A DNA stretch of 64,000 nt from Lactarius indigo (Eukaryota; Basidiomycota; Agaricomycetes; Russulales; Russulaceae). Location: the NCBI GenBank assembly GCA_025766275.1, contig JAFKAC010000107.1, positions 1 through 64,000 of the forward strand. Reading direction: 5' to 3'. The notes below the pieces were generated by a model. It saw only the letters and a list, made by a program, of their open reading frames with translations. It was not told the origin of the DNA and ran no database searches. A program made the translations under genes and the position numbers. Position 1 is the stretch's first letter, and each line of letters begins with the position of its first letter. This document shows, one piece after another, positions 22,321 to 34,625 of the stretch.

Positions 22321-25300
22321 ATGTCTGCGCGTATCATCGATGTACGCTTGAACGATAAAGTTTCCAACGGTGAAACCAACATCCGTGATGATGTCATCAA
22401 AGGTCTCTCGCGGCCTAATGGTCAAAAGACTCTCCCAACGCTTTTGCTTTATGATGAGGAGGGCCTCCGCATTTATGACGAAATTACCGTCCATGCCGAC
22501 GAGTATTATTTGTTCTCCGCTGAAGAGAACCTCCTCAAGAGTCACGCAAACGAGATTGTTCAAATTATGCACAATCGACCTGAATGTGATGGTTACGGAC
22601 CTGTCGAGAGCGTTGTGCTCGAGCTCGGCGCTGGGTGAGTCCTTATAATTATTGTTTTCATCCGGGCATACAGTACACGCTGGGATGACTTCGGTGTTCA
22701 CCCTTTGCTCCCGTGACTTCCCTTAATGGGTTCATTTACTCACCCTGTCACTGAGGTGCCAGGGGTTCTGCGAAAGTAATGCCATAGGTGGTTCTGCGCC
22801 ATCTTCATGGCTTCATATATTGAGGATAAGCGCGACCATGCATGGAAAACTATCTCATTTTCACCCCATTATTTCCATCAATTGTTTTCGCTGACGCCGG
22901 TTTGCGTTTGGTATAAAACAGTGCCTTGCGCAAGACATCCCACATCCTCTCTGCACTCTCAAAGTTAGTACCTGAGAAGATGTCTCCTGCACCTATCACC
23001 TATTATGCGCTCGACCTCGAGCAACGCGAACTCGGACGTACCCTCGATCAACTAGCGGCATCGCCCGTTGGGCCCGAGATACAAGATAAAGTCGACGCCC
23101 GTGGCCTTTGGGGCACGTATCAAGGCGGACTCAAGTTTGTCGAGGAAGGTGGCTTGCGTGGTCGCAATACCGCTGTGGCGGCGGCAGCCCGTGTCCGTTC
23201 CTTGAGCGCTGATAGCGCCGCCACTCAACCGTCGTCGCCGTCCTCATCGGAGCGAGACTCCGTCGAGACGTCACTCTCGACTCCAGACATAGCGGCCCTC
23301 GAGACACCGTTACACGTACTGTTTTTGGGATCCTCACTCGGAAACTTCTCTCGGGGTGAAGATGCCGCGTTCCTGAAGGCGCTTCCATTACGCGCAGGAA
23401 AGGGTGACACACTACTCATTGGCCTTGATCATGGGATCGATGGTGCGCGCATAGAACGCGCATACAATGACCGGGCGGGTATCACGCGACGCTTCATCCT
23501 CAATGGGCTCAAAGGCGCTGGCAGGGCATTGGGAGATGAGAACCTTTTTGCGCCAGAGAAGTGGGAGTACGTTGGCCGCTATAATGCGAACGAACGTTAG
23601 TCGTTGCTTCCATTATCGACTTGCGTAAGATGGCTGACAGCTGTGAATTTAATGTGGTTTAGGTCGCCATGAGGCGTTCTATCGTTCGCGCGCCGCGCAG
23701 ATGGTGCGCGATCCCAAAACCCAAACCGAGTTTGCGTTCCTTACGGATGAGCTCGTGAATGTCGAACATTCGCTCAAGGTTTGCTCTGTTAATTTATCCC
23801 CATCCGTGCCTGGACTCACAGGCGCCGACTTTTGTGCCCTAGTACACTGAAAGGGACACCCATAGGCTTTTCACGGAAGCCAATTTGCGCCCATTGAGGC
23901 GTTGGCTCGATGCCGACTCGGGTTATTCCCTTTGGCTCGTCGAACGACCACCATTCAACTTCCGACTCTTGCAGTCCCCGGGCTCGGTGTTATCGAATAC
24001 ACCGTTTGGCGTCCCGGACCTTCGGGACTTCCAAGAGATGTGGGCGGCATGGGATTTCATTACACAAAAGATGATCCCTGAGTCGATGATGTTCGAGAAA
24101 CCAATCGATTTAAGGCACATTTGCTTATTCTATACCGGCCACATTCCGACGTTCTTTGACATCCACCTTTCGAGACTATTGGGCGAACCGCATACTGAAC
24201 CCGAATATTTCAAGGTTCGTCTGATTCTCACATAACCTTTGACAATATCCTCACGCACCACACAGAACATCTTCGAACGCGGTATTGATCCGAATGTGGA
24301 CGATCCTACTGAGTGTCACGTAGGTGGCTAGTAGCTGCACTCAGTTCTGAGCTCTCATATGAAACAACAGCCACACTCGGAAGTTCCTCAGAAAGACGAG
24401 GACTGGCCGTCTTTCGCAAGCATCCTAGATTTTCAGAAGCGGGTGCGTGCTCGATTGGCGAATCTTTTTGAAGAATTGGAGTCCGGACGGCGTCCGTTGA
24501 CGCGGAAAGTGGCACGAGTGCTGTTCATGGGACTCGAACATGAAGGTCTCCACGCTGAGGTTAGGATTTCTCGCCTCTATACTTGAGTTGGTTCAAACGG
24601 GATTCGCAGACGCTGCTCTATATGCTTTTGCAACGTGCGGGGACGGGCACTATTCCACCTTCCGCAAATGGGTTTGCTACCCCTACTTGGGAATCCCTCG
24701 TCAGTGCTTGGAACACTGCTCCGACCCCCTCCAATTCCGCTGTCACACTTGGACCGGCGACAATTGAGCTTGGGCATGATGACTTCGAGGCTGATGATAC
24801 GTCCCTGGAAGTAAAGGACCATGAGTTGGGATGGGACAACGAACACCCGCGACGCCAGGTCGACGTGGGCAAATTCCGGATCGAGTGGCGCCCGGTCACT
24901 AATGGTCAATTCTACGAGTTTTGGAAAGAGGCTGGAGGGAAGGTGTCGATGCCGAAGTCTTGGGTTATGGACGGTGACAACACTATGGTAGGCAATTTGC
25001 TCACGACTTTGGCCTTAGTCAAGTTGCTTACATTACACGCGATTGCCTAGGTCCGCACTCTTTATGGGCCGGTTCCGATGAAGATTGCCCACCTCTGGCC
25101 TGTCGTCACTGACTACAACAGCCTTTCCGCTTATGCTACCGTTCGTGGTGGTCGCCTGCCCACGGAGCCCGAACTCCGACTCTTCTATGACAAGTTCGAG
25201 AGTGGCTACGAAGGTGGAAGGAATGTCGGGTTCCGCAACTGGCACCCTGTTCCGTGAGTACCTCCCCCGTCTTTTACATCTTGTCTGGTGTCCTGACGTC

Positions 25301-25645
25301 TTGGGTGAAACGCGCAGCGCGACGACGGGCGGAGAAGGTGGGGGACAGGGGCACAATGGTGGGGTGTGGGAGTGGACGTCGACGGTGTTTGACAAGCATG
25401 AAGGATTCGAGACATCCACGTTATACCCCGGATACTCGACGGACTTTTTTGACACGCATCACAATGTTGTGGTACGTGAATCCGTTTTTGTTATTAATTG
25501 ACCTGCTCACGCTATTACAAAGCTTGGGGGGTCGTATGCGACGATTCCGCGGATCGCGGAACGTCGCACGCTACGCAATTGGTACCAACGTAACTATGCG
25601 TACGCGTGGATCGGTGGCCGAGTTGCATATGATGTGAAGGAGTAA
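22321..25645 (+). CDS. egt1: Ergothioneine biosynthesis protein Egt1
   Basis: Bifunctional enzyme that trimethylates histidine to hercynine and then joins it to cysteine with oxygen, giving the sulfoxide precursor of the antioxidant ergothioneine. Ten exons (22321-22634, 22922-23595, 23663-23778, 23843-24214, 24266-24319, 24371-24559, 24610-24987, 25051-25253, 25318-25471, 25523-25645) join in phase to 858 residues, a normal size. The EgtD-like methyltransferase half shows VVLELGAG around residue 100 and LLIGLDHG. The DinB-like iron site is GLEHEGLHAE (H-x3-H-x-E). The C-terminal formylglycine-generating-like sulfoxide synthase domain contains NVGFRNWHPVP, GGVWEWTSTVF and GGRVAYDV. Intron 1, at 287 bases, is unusually long for this genome. 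Convergent with NmrA-like copy B; a copy of its last exon lies at 15254-15357. Confidence 0.95.
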
Positions 25646-27935
25646 AGTGGCTGATTGGCAACGACCGGAAATCTAGGAGGCGAAGAGAAGTACTCCAAAT
25701 TGTATTTGTGATTGTTACTGGTGTCGCCGGCGCTTGAAAGCTGCTAGCAAATTGTCTTGACTATATGGTGAATGAGTATCCGCGCGTGGTGAAGCTGGCA
25801 CCACATCTTTGTTACTGTGGCACCTTCGACTGCGTGGAACGCAGGCATATGTACTGCCCTGGGATACTAGTACGACTATACCGTGTGACATATAACTTGA
25901 CGTCCCGGTCCGGTTCCTAGCCACACATTCAATCCGTGCTACCATGGGTGCCATGTGCAACGTCAGTCGGTGTTGCCTTGTTCGTCAAGAACGGTCAACA
26001 CGTGCGCCTAGGCCTGCGACAAAGTGACAGTGCCATCACGGTAAGTCCTAATCGAGGCCTAATAGTCTAACCGCCGGCGAGTGCCCTGCACTGGCACTGG
26101 CATGTGAAAACCCGGTGTTGTGGTCAAGGCAGAGAGAGACATCGGTGCATGGGTCGCCGGGACACTCGGCTCATCTAAGGTCTAGAGGCATATGGACTCG
26201 GAAAATTTGGCCCTAATTGAGCCCGCATTCGCAACCCACCTATTGCCTCCGAGCAGGAGCATGCGTGGCAGCAACTTTCCCTAAAAACCAGTCCGATTGT
26301 GGCGACCGTCCCAATTCGGTACCAGAGCGGGGCCGCCGCCACTTTCTCAGGTTGCCGTGTTGGTGACCATTGTCGATCGGCCGTCTTTAAAGGTTTAAGC
26401 TTTTAGACATCACGTTCCAAAACTTTAGCTCTGCGAAATCCGCCGTGAACAGCTGATTCGTACCGTAGCCAAACAGAGGTTATAGTGGCCAAACCGTACC
26501 ATGACCGAACCGAAGGTAAGGACATAACCCGAACCCAACACGGAACCCGTGACCATACCATAGGATCAGTAGACCACCTCATACGTCACGGTGCATAGCC
26601 CTAGCAGAACTATAGGAACACCCTTTAAATTCTCTTCCGCAACGACTTCCCATCTGCCACAATCTTCAAAACCGGATCCTTGCGGAGCGTACCATCGTAT
26701 TTATTTTCGATCATCCACCTCTCCAGTGTGTATCCGTTGGAGTTTATCTTCCGGACCCAGTCCATGTCACGCTTGTTCAAGTCGTCTCTGTAGGAGTTCC
26801 ACCAGCCGATGAAGTTCTCCGCCCAAGAAGTCGAGCCTGGTGCCCCCTCGACCGCGACCGGCTTTTCGGCGCCCTCCATGTGCGAGACCCACTCTTCGGG
26901 CGTCTCGCGATTGTAAACTGCCTTGTGCCCCGTCACTTTGGTAAATGTCGCGACGAGGTGCTCCCAGCCAACCCACTCGCTCGCGATCTCCAGGTTCTTT
27001 CCGGACGTCTCGGCGCGGTGGTCGAACGTGTACCGAGCGAAGAAGCCGATGTCCGCGAGTGCGACCATGGGCATGTGCCCGTCGCCGATAGGGGCGTTAA
27101 ACACGAATGTGCCGTCCGCGCGCTGGATGGGGCCAAATACATCCTGCGAGAATAAATCGTCGTGAGTGCGTATTCCCTTTGGTACGAGTTCTGCACAACC
27201 CACAATATGCAGCATATCCATGTAGGGCCCGGTGGTTACTACCGACCAGGAGAGATCCGTGTCGCTGACCACAGATGGTTGCTGGGCGAGCCACTCGGTA
27301 ACGCGACCCTTTGCATCGAGGTGTTCACACCTATACTTCTGGTCATACCCTCCTTTCTGAGCCATGATTCAGTACTCAAGTGTGAAATATGACGGGTTGC
27401 AGGAATTCACCTTCAAACTGTAATCGAGGCCACTCCAAACGTAGTGGCGCAGAGACTTTGTCTGCTTCGCGAGTTCAAAGATGCGCAAGCCAGCATAGAT
27501 CTCACGTTGCTCGCCGATGGTAAAACCATCGATATTGATCCAAGCGCCGTACGCGCCATCGAGCGCTGCAGCTACGGACGCTAGATCACTTATGTCACCT
27601 GTGCGCAATCCATTTAGCCTCGTAGTAAGTACGCGCCGATTCGTGATGACCTACCCCTGAAGACCTGGACTCCCTGCTCGCGCAGGCTGATTGCGTGTTT
27701 ACTCTCCGGGTCACGTGAGAGTGCCCGGACGGCGTAAGGTGACGGGGTGCCGTCTTCCGAGGGTGCAAGCAAGCTGTTGACCACTGCGCGGCCTTGGGCA
27801 CCTGTTGCTCCAAGTACGAGTATGAGTTTTGACATCTTTTCTTTGTTGACTCGTGCTATTCGTGCCCATCTCTTATACCTGCTCGTTTCGGTGTAGCCGT
27901 CCGCAAGCTTAGTCAAGGGAGAGGGACTCCCCGAG
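25520..27935 (-). repeat. Inverted segmental duplication, copy B
   Basis: Reverse-complement partner of 12930-15360. Here the order is the presumed original: complete egt1, then about 980 bases of intergenic DNA, then the convergent NmrA-like gene. 25646-26624 holds no gene; its reverse complement aligns in patches with 14266-15250. Confidence 0.88.
26625..27835 (-). CDS. NmrA-like NAD(P)-binding protein, copy B
   Basis: Four exons on the minus strand (27835-27655, 27598-27411, 27356-27204, 27143-26625) give 346 residues in frame, with introns at the same positions as copy A. The Rossmann motif GATGAQG is kept. It differs from copy A at scattered residues (for example KHAISLREQGVQ against KHALSLREQGVE, and a C-terminus KRI instead of KRRA). 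Both copies look functional. It shares its 3' side with egt1 in convergent orientation; whether the two products are functionally linked cannot be told. A truncated LINE lies about 400 bases upstream of its start. Confidence 0.88.
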
Positions 27936-28227
27936 GCCGAAGAGAACGATATCGGCCTTGAGTCCATGCCCGAGTTTGGGCAGTGGGGCTCTAGTTCCCG
28001 TTCAAATGCCGTAAGAGTGACTAAGTGCAATAATGTGATAACTGGGAAGTCACCACTGCTGGTAGCTTACTGTAATGATGACAGAGACTCAGCCACCCTC
28101 TCGTCATGAGAGCATGTGATAAGCTGGAGGTCTGCTGCAACTTTGGAGAAAGTGGAAAACCATGTGTTTGCAGGAGAGCTGCGAACACCGGCTAAGGTTG
28201 TGTGTGAGTTTGACCAAGTGTAAGTGG

Positions 28228-28238
28228 GATGTCTCTAC
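28228..28238 (+). repeat. Second LINE target-site duplication, left copy
   Basis: The 11 bases gatgtctctac recur at 28748-28758 on the other side of the element. Confidence 0.72.
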
Positions 28239-28747
28239 GTTTTTTTTTTTTTAACCATGTTTATTCCGGGACAGTACAGAGAGTACAAGACCGGTCCCCG
28301 ACTCCCTACAGAGTGGGATTTAGAAACGAGAGGTAGGTAGGTGCGTAAGAGTAAATGAGTGTAAAAGTGCGGCCACCTCCCAGTGGAAGCCGAAGGTACC
28401 AAAGGAAAAGAAGTAGCATACCGTACAAGGAAAAACTAACGGCAGAGGAGCGATAGGGGAATAAAAATTTGCGTGCTTACATCATCCGGTGTTGTGTCAA
28501 TCAACCCTCTGCCCTGCCCCCTCGCCCGTCCCTCTTGGTAGGGGAAAGGTGACGGCGTTGGGGAGAAATCGGGGATGAGTGAAGCCAGGGTAGAGAGTGT
28601 TGCCGTGGAGGCAAGGGGAATTCTGTGGGTGCCAGCCGGTGAAAACCCGTGGGTGGATAGTGCGAGAAGAGGCGGTAATGGGGCACGACGGCCCTATGAG
28701 AAAAGGTGGTTATCAACCCGTGCCATTGTTCTGTAATCTAACGCCAT
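28239..28747 (-). mobile_element. Short 5'-truncated LINE in minus orientation
   Basis: Begins with a T run (28240-28252), the complement of a poly(A) tail, preceded on the minus strand by ggaataaacatgg, nearly the same 3' end as the LINE at 11811-12864. An 11-base direct repeat flanks it. Only about 500 bases of 3' sequence remain. A minus-strand open frame of 71 codons with Pro- and His-rich content may be the tail of ORF2. Confidence 0.78.
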
Positions 28748-28758
28748 GATGTCTCTAC
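28748..28758 (+). repeat. Second LINE target-site duplication, right copy
   Basis: Matches gatgtctctac at 28228-28238. Confidence 0.72.
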
Positions 28759-28995
28759 CGTTGGGATGAGGAACAATTACATGTGACCTCATTGAGCCGC
28801 TGGGCAGCTCGGGCCAAGACTCGGACTCACCACCCAGTAATTATAGAATAGTCGAATCGATAGTAGGTTACTAGCCACATCATATAACAATGAGAATCCA
28901 ACTCAAACAAGGGGTGTACAATATGCTCAGTCCACATACAGTAAGTCAGCCAATCCTGGGGATAGATTAGAGTCCAGTCGGGGTTTGCTTGCGCT

Positions 28996-31308
28996 CTATG
29001 ATTCGTCCTCGTCATCCTGCGCCTCGCCTGAAGAATCCACCACGACATCGTGACCGTCATCAGCGTCGTCGTCGTCAGATGGCATTGCTGGTGGTCGGTG
29101 TGAGAACAAATCTCGAGTGCCTTCGCGTTGCAATATCCTGCACGGGCGTGAGCATACAAAGGGCGATGAAGAAGATAATGGGAGACGAACATATCAAAAT
29201 ATGCAATTGAGCGCGCGTCCTCGCCCATTGATTCGTCTACTTCCGTGATGGTACTCAGGCGCATCAGCAACCGCAAGACGGATGGGTCTGTCGGGCTTGG
29301 TCCCCCACTTGGTAGCGGTCGCGTGGTGGTAGGCGTAGGCGGAAGCTCCGGTGCCCAAGGAGCGCTCGGAGTTGGAGAGTGCAAAATAATATGCCGCTCG
29401 ATACCCGCAGTCGCGATGACTGGGAGTACAGGGTGAATGAGTGTGGTGTTGACGATGGAGATATGACCTAGGTGGTCGTTCAAATCGAGTTTGGAACGAT
29501 CAGTAGACGGTAGACATACCACATAGACGTGTGAGAGGCGTAGAGAGCTCTTTCGGGATGTATTTTTCGCTCGAATAGGATGAGCCCGTGAATGCTGATG
29601 GTAGCAAGTCAGGTTGGCTTCAGGGATGGGATGAAAAGTCACGTACCGACGGCACCATTTTCTCCTCCGTTTAGCCAGTCATCTGCACCTATTATCTGCC
29701 TTTCATTTTCAAGCGTTTCCAAAGCTGGGATCTTCCACAGGTACCCCCTGAAATCGTCAGAACCTGATGAATAATAAGCCTCGCCGCCAGTGACTAGTGC
29801 GCTTCCACCAAATGATCCATGCTACATACGTGAGTACATAGACTAGCGAAGCATTTCAAACAAGCCAGACCTTCATAGTAGTAGAATCGGAGAACGTCCG
29901 CGTATCCTCGGGAGAGGTGCTACCGTCAGGGAGGTTGCGTCCACTGCAGACTGCCACGGGGTAAGGGTCGGTGAGAGAGTATATGGTTGGGAGCCAGTGC
30001 TTTATTGGCCCAGATGTCAAAACGGGATACCCCAAAAAGTCCCTTTATACCCACAAGGAAGGCGACACCGAGTTTGGTACCTAGTATAGAATGGGCAGGT
30101 TAGGGTACGGTTACGACGGTGTCATCGGAACTCGCCGTCGGGATCCCAGGTAATGCTGCTTGCCTCAGGTCTGATGTAGTGGGCGACAGATCTCCTTGTT
30201 ATCCTAGTTACATACTAACCAAATATGAGTGGAAAGGACGATATTGGGCTGATTGCTGTGCGTCACCTTGAGAACGATACCATCCATTGTCCGTTGGCGA
30301 AGGGGTCCAAATGCCATCCGCGTATCGCGGAGTCGAACATTACCTCGAACATCACTAGTAGCAAATAAATGTTCCATGCGTGGGTGGAAAAAGGCGCCAG
30401 AGAACTCGGCTGCCTGCTGCAAGGTCCCCTGTGCGCGGGTCATACGTGACTCAGCGCGGCCATCGTGAAGCATGACACAGCCATCTTCGCTGACGCGTAT
30501 CCTAAGGGGGCTTCAAAGCGAGACGAATTTCTAGCACCCACCTCGCACTCATGAAGATTTCATCCTGATAGGGATGGCACGACACGCTCCGGATGAAATC
30601 CTACGTGTATCTTCAGCGTCCGACGCTAGTGGCCGATAGCAACACCGACATTGTGCTGGGTGTAAGCTTGCACTGGGCCGTCACCGTCCAGGCAGTTGGA
30701 AGTATAGCGAGTCAAATCATACTTGAGGATTTTATCGTCTGCACCGCCGCTGGCATGAGATCAATACGGCAATGACGCACTATGTCAAGACGGAGAGCGC
30801 ACGAGTAGACATATTGATTTGACGAGGAAAACGCGACAGTGAATACATTGGACTTGCATGATATCAGTAGCTGGCACGCAGACTGTACATCAAGGACTGA
30901 CCACGGGCCCACTGAACGAGCAAGACGGTGCAATCAGGTCCTCTTGATGCAAATCCCATAGCTTGACCACGCGGTCTGTTTGCATATCAAGTTGTCCGTA
31001 CGGCCTTCTTTTCATAGGAGGAATAAAAGACTCACCATCACCGGCACTCGCTAACCACCTCCCATCGCCCGGAGAGAACGCCAGAGCATTAACACACGAA
31101 TTGTGTCCAGTGAGTTTCCTGTTTAGCCGAGTTCAGGGGGCGGAAAAGGTACTGATGATAAGATGGTTCTCATCACTCAACGGTACCTCGAATACGGGAA
31201 GCCTTCGGCAAAGTAACTCGAAAACATCATCTGTCTGGCTTTTTGCTGACCTGCTGGATCGAGAGAGCGAAAGGAGGCAAAAACGCGCCGTGGGTAGACT
31301 GACGACAT
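28996..31308 (-). CDS. WD40-repeat protein, DCAF5/6-like
   Basis: WD40 propeller resembling DDB1-Cul4-associated factors, which act as substrate receptors of Cul4 ubiquitin ligases. The start at 31308 encodes MSSVYPRRVFASFRSL. Short exons then give RKLTGHNSCVNALAFSPGDG and WLASAGDD plus VVKLWDL (repeat 1), NVFTVAFSSSNQYVYS then GADDKILKYDL (repeat 2), MLHDGRAES, FFHPRMEHLFATSDVRGNVR (a later repeat with its L-R-D strand), and GSDDFRGYLWKIP. The C-terminal repeat HISIVNTTLIHPVLPVIATAG precedes a Pro-rich loop, and the protein ends in an acidic tail (DDEDES) at 28996. At least ten exons; those at the 5' and 3' ends were checked for phase, the middle ones only by family pattern. The gene is divergent from the Avl9 homologue. 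Confidence 0.8.
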
Positions 31309-31418
31309 TAGACGGGCAACATGACCGTTGTGGACTGGAGAGTCATTCGAGATCCAAGCGTTGCACGTGCCAGTAACCGCATCAGTGTGCGTCTCCAGGC
31401 GAGCATACACTCTCTTCC
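31309..31418. promoter_or_regulatory. 110-base bidirectional promoter
   Basis: Only 110 bases separate the start codons of the WD40 gene (minus) and the Avl9 homologue (plus), so both promoters and 5' untranslated regions must share or overlap this stretch. No TATA box is evident. Confidence 0.7.
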
Positions 31419-34400
31419 ATGTCTTCCGACAACGACAATCATGATAACGACCGTCACCATTCGGGCCATGGCCTGACTCTCGATTTACAAGGTGCCCTTG
31501 CAGCTCACGACTATGATACGGACACCGCCTCTCAGCACTCAATATCCTTCACCTCCCCTGCTGCCTCTACCTCTACCTCACCCCATCACTCGCCCCAACT
31601 GCCTACATTTTCTACTACCGACACGTCACGTCGCCAGTCACGTCCTTACACCATCTCGACCGAGAGCTCAGACGACCTTGATGATGCCAGCCTATTTACC
31701 GGTCACACCAGCTCGGTCACTTCTCCTGGGGAGTCTGTGCTTGACCATGACGAAGGTGCGAAGCAAGTACCCCCAACTCCACTGCCGGCAGCTTTGGAGC
31801 GCAACGCGTATCCACCGGCGCAACCATGGAGTCCCGGGCGCTCGTCCGTGGCTTCGTTTGCGACTAGCACTTCTTCGTATTCCAAGAAGGCTAGACCAGA
31901 GAGCTTGCTAATAGATCCGCCCAAAGGACCATTGATTCTTGGAATCGCACTTGTGGATTTCAATCATCAGGTTTGTTCTCTTAACCTTGGTCTGGAAGGC
32001 GTTGTCCACAACTTAGCACGTGTAGGTCGGCCCCCGAATCCAATTTTCTGTCGGGAGCATCTTCGACGACGAGGAAATAAACAAGATCCTACCATTTTTG
32101 GCCCTCCCTGATGGTGCTCATCTTGTACGTCAATAAAGCAGCTGTTCAAGTCGTCTAAGTTATAAGCGTACCTCGTGACGCCTAGGCTACGGAAGATTAT
32201 TCATACTTCCACCTCGTCCCCAGCGTTCCGAATCCGAGTACAATATTCGGCATATCGTAGGGCCATTTGCGCATGTTTCAATACCAGATCATTTGACATG
32301 CGTCTAGATGCAATCGCCAAATTGCGACTTCGTCTCTCCTTGTCAAAGAAGTGGACATGACGCGCTCGACGGTACAGAAAGCGGTTGTAGTTCTTGCGTC
32401 CGGGCCCGTATTTGGACCTATCCGCGATCGTCTGGGCGTCGTCACTTTGGCGCTCTTTGAACAGAAGTAAGCGTACGCTCGCGCAAGACCGCGGGTTTCT
32501 GATGTTGTTCAAGGGACTTCACGAGTACGGATCTACTCGTCGAGTTTTACCAGTCGCTTCAGGGCTCTCTACGGAGTCAGCTTACGGAGAGTGGTCTTTA
32601 TATGGGTATGTGTCCTCCCTTTTGTTATGCGAAACCGTGTTAATAGCTCACGTAGGGACGTCCCTGTGAGTGATACCCTGTCATTTCCTAGAATCTGCCT
32701 TCATTGGGCTGTAGTCGCGAGTTGGTTCATGAATTCCGTCATCGTGCCCTAGTCCTTGTCAAGGCGCTAATTTTGCAGAAGAAGGTCAGCTCGCTGATCA
32801 CTTCCCTTCGACGACGTGTTCAGCGCTAACGTCGAACTAGATTATGTTTTACGGACACCCAGTCGAACGTTTATGTACATATCAATACTCCTTAATATCC
32901 CTCATACCGGGTAAGTCCGCTCGGGACTCTCGTTGCATAGCCGCTCACAGAAGTCCTCAGGCCTTCTTCAAAACTTGCAGGACTCCGGCTCACCTCCCTT
33001 AGCCACTCGAGCGCCAACTCTTTCCCAACCGACATCACTACGGACGTCGGATCGACGAAGTTTACTGGCTTACCTCGGCCTTCCGTTGGACCTATTTGGC
33101 AAGGTGGTTGTTTACCTAAGCAAGTTTTGCGGTGTCTCATGTCGCTCCATATCCAGGACGCGTTCTTCCAACCTTACCTCCCGCTGCAACAGCTTGACCT
33201 CATCAAGTCCCAAACACGTTCCTTCCTCTGCGGGAGCACGAACGCAATCGTTCGCCAGCAGAGTGATATCGAATTACTTGTTGATATTGAAACATGTTCC
33301 ATCGAGTTTAGAGACCCTAAGATCGAGCGCGCCGTTGCCCTTACTCCCGCTGACAGAAAGTGGGTTGACGAGATCGTTAAGGACGTGAACGACACATGGG
33401 ACACGGGGGACATCGGTATGCGGTGAGTCCCTATTTTATTGGGCAGTGCTCGTCATTGAACGTGAATGTGGCAAGGAGGTTCAAGGGCAGTGATGATTAT
33501 GTGCGAATCAAGGTGGGTGCGCCAACCTGTATATGTGAAGTGGTGCTAAGGCCGCGGGTTTAAGTTTGAGGAATACATTTCTGCGGCACTCGCTTCTGTC
33601 AAATACGGCGATTTCCTTGCGAAAGGGGACAGCAGTGGAGTTCTCATAACTCCCGGATCTGGTTTGGCATTTTCTCGCATGTTGGCCATCATTCCGTTGA
33701 TTTTCTCCTTGCCGTTCAGGTGGGGATTCGAATGCACTACAAGATTTCAACCCAGTTTGGATCGCCGAATTTAGACGTACAAATGCGTTTGACGTCTGGC
33801 GGCGGGTGACGGACCCAATGTTGTTCGACATTATCGAGCCACGGTACATCTCTTGCTTCTATTCCTATCGCCTTACTCATCGCCGATAGGCATCCCTGTA
33901 ACGAGAAGCCCAGTGCGATATCTGACATCACACTCCGCCTCTCGGAAGGTATTCAAGACCTTAAACTTGAACAGCAACTCGCACCCACACGTGAAGCGAT
34001 CTCGCGTACGATTAATGCAGGCTCCGCGAACTTCTTCAAAGCAGTCGAAGGAGTTAGAGGCAAATTTATGCAGCGATCTGGGTCGACCACCTCTGTTGGC
34101 AGCGCGAGCACTAGCTCGGGCACAGTGATCTCGAGTTCAGAGATCCCGGACGGCAGCGCGCTCATCACTACACCACCCACCCAGCCTGCACCCACTCCTG
34201 CAGGCGTTGATCCAACGACAATCCTCTCCAAGGAACGTTTGAGCGGGTGGGGTGCCAGTGTCGGGACATTCTTTTCATCGCGGACCTCAAGATTCTCAAC
34301 TCAGAAGACGACATCGCCGAACGTGAGCGCACCATCCAGCACCACCGGGTCGCCAGTTCCACCGCCGCAGCAACCCCCGTGGGTGCCCAGCCCAAAGGCA

Positions 34401-34625
34401 TCTATATCAGGGTCCACCGGGGATGTCGCATCCACTTTGGTCACAAAGACGCCACCGCCAGGACCGGCGTCGGCTGTGGACTTGAGCGAGAAAACGCCGC
34501 AGGGGCCTGGATTTCGCCTCGGTGGGGACGCAGAGAGTCAAGTGCTTCACGAGCACGAGCACGAGCACGAGCGTGAGCAGGGTGGTGACAGCGATGAGGA
34601 ACCATCGTTTGGTGTTGCGCTATGA
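31419..34625 (+). CDS. avl9: Avl9-like late secretory pathway protein
   Basis: Avl9 family proteins are DENN-related and act in exocytic transport from the Golgi. Exon 1 begins at 31419 with a disordered Ser/Thr-rich segment of about 165 residues and ends in ILGIALVDFNHQ. Following exons give VGPRIQFSVGSIFDDEEINK, LPFLALPDGAHL, TEDYSYFHLVPS and CNRQIATSSLLV, which is the uDENN-like core. Later come VFGPIRDRLGVVTLALFEQK, FRHRALVLVKALILQKK and MFYGHPVERLC (DENN core), LLAYLGLPLDLFGK, and KVDLEI-type lipid-protein segments (ELLVDIETCSIEFRD). The C-terminus after about 33950 is a helical segment followed by a Pro/Ser-rich tail with a His-Glu-Arg repeat encoded by a gagcac repeat near 34550. Family call is firm; the exons between 33400 and 33900 are less certain. 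Confidence 0.88.
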
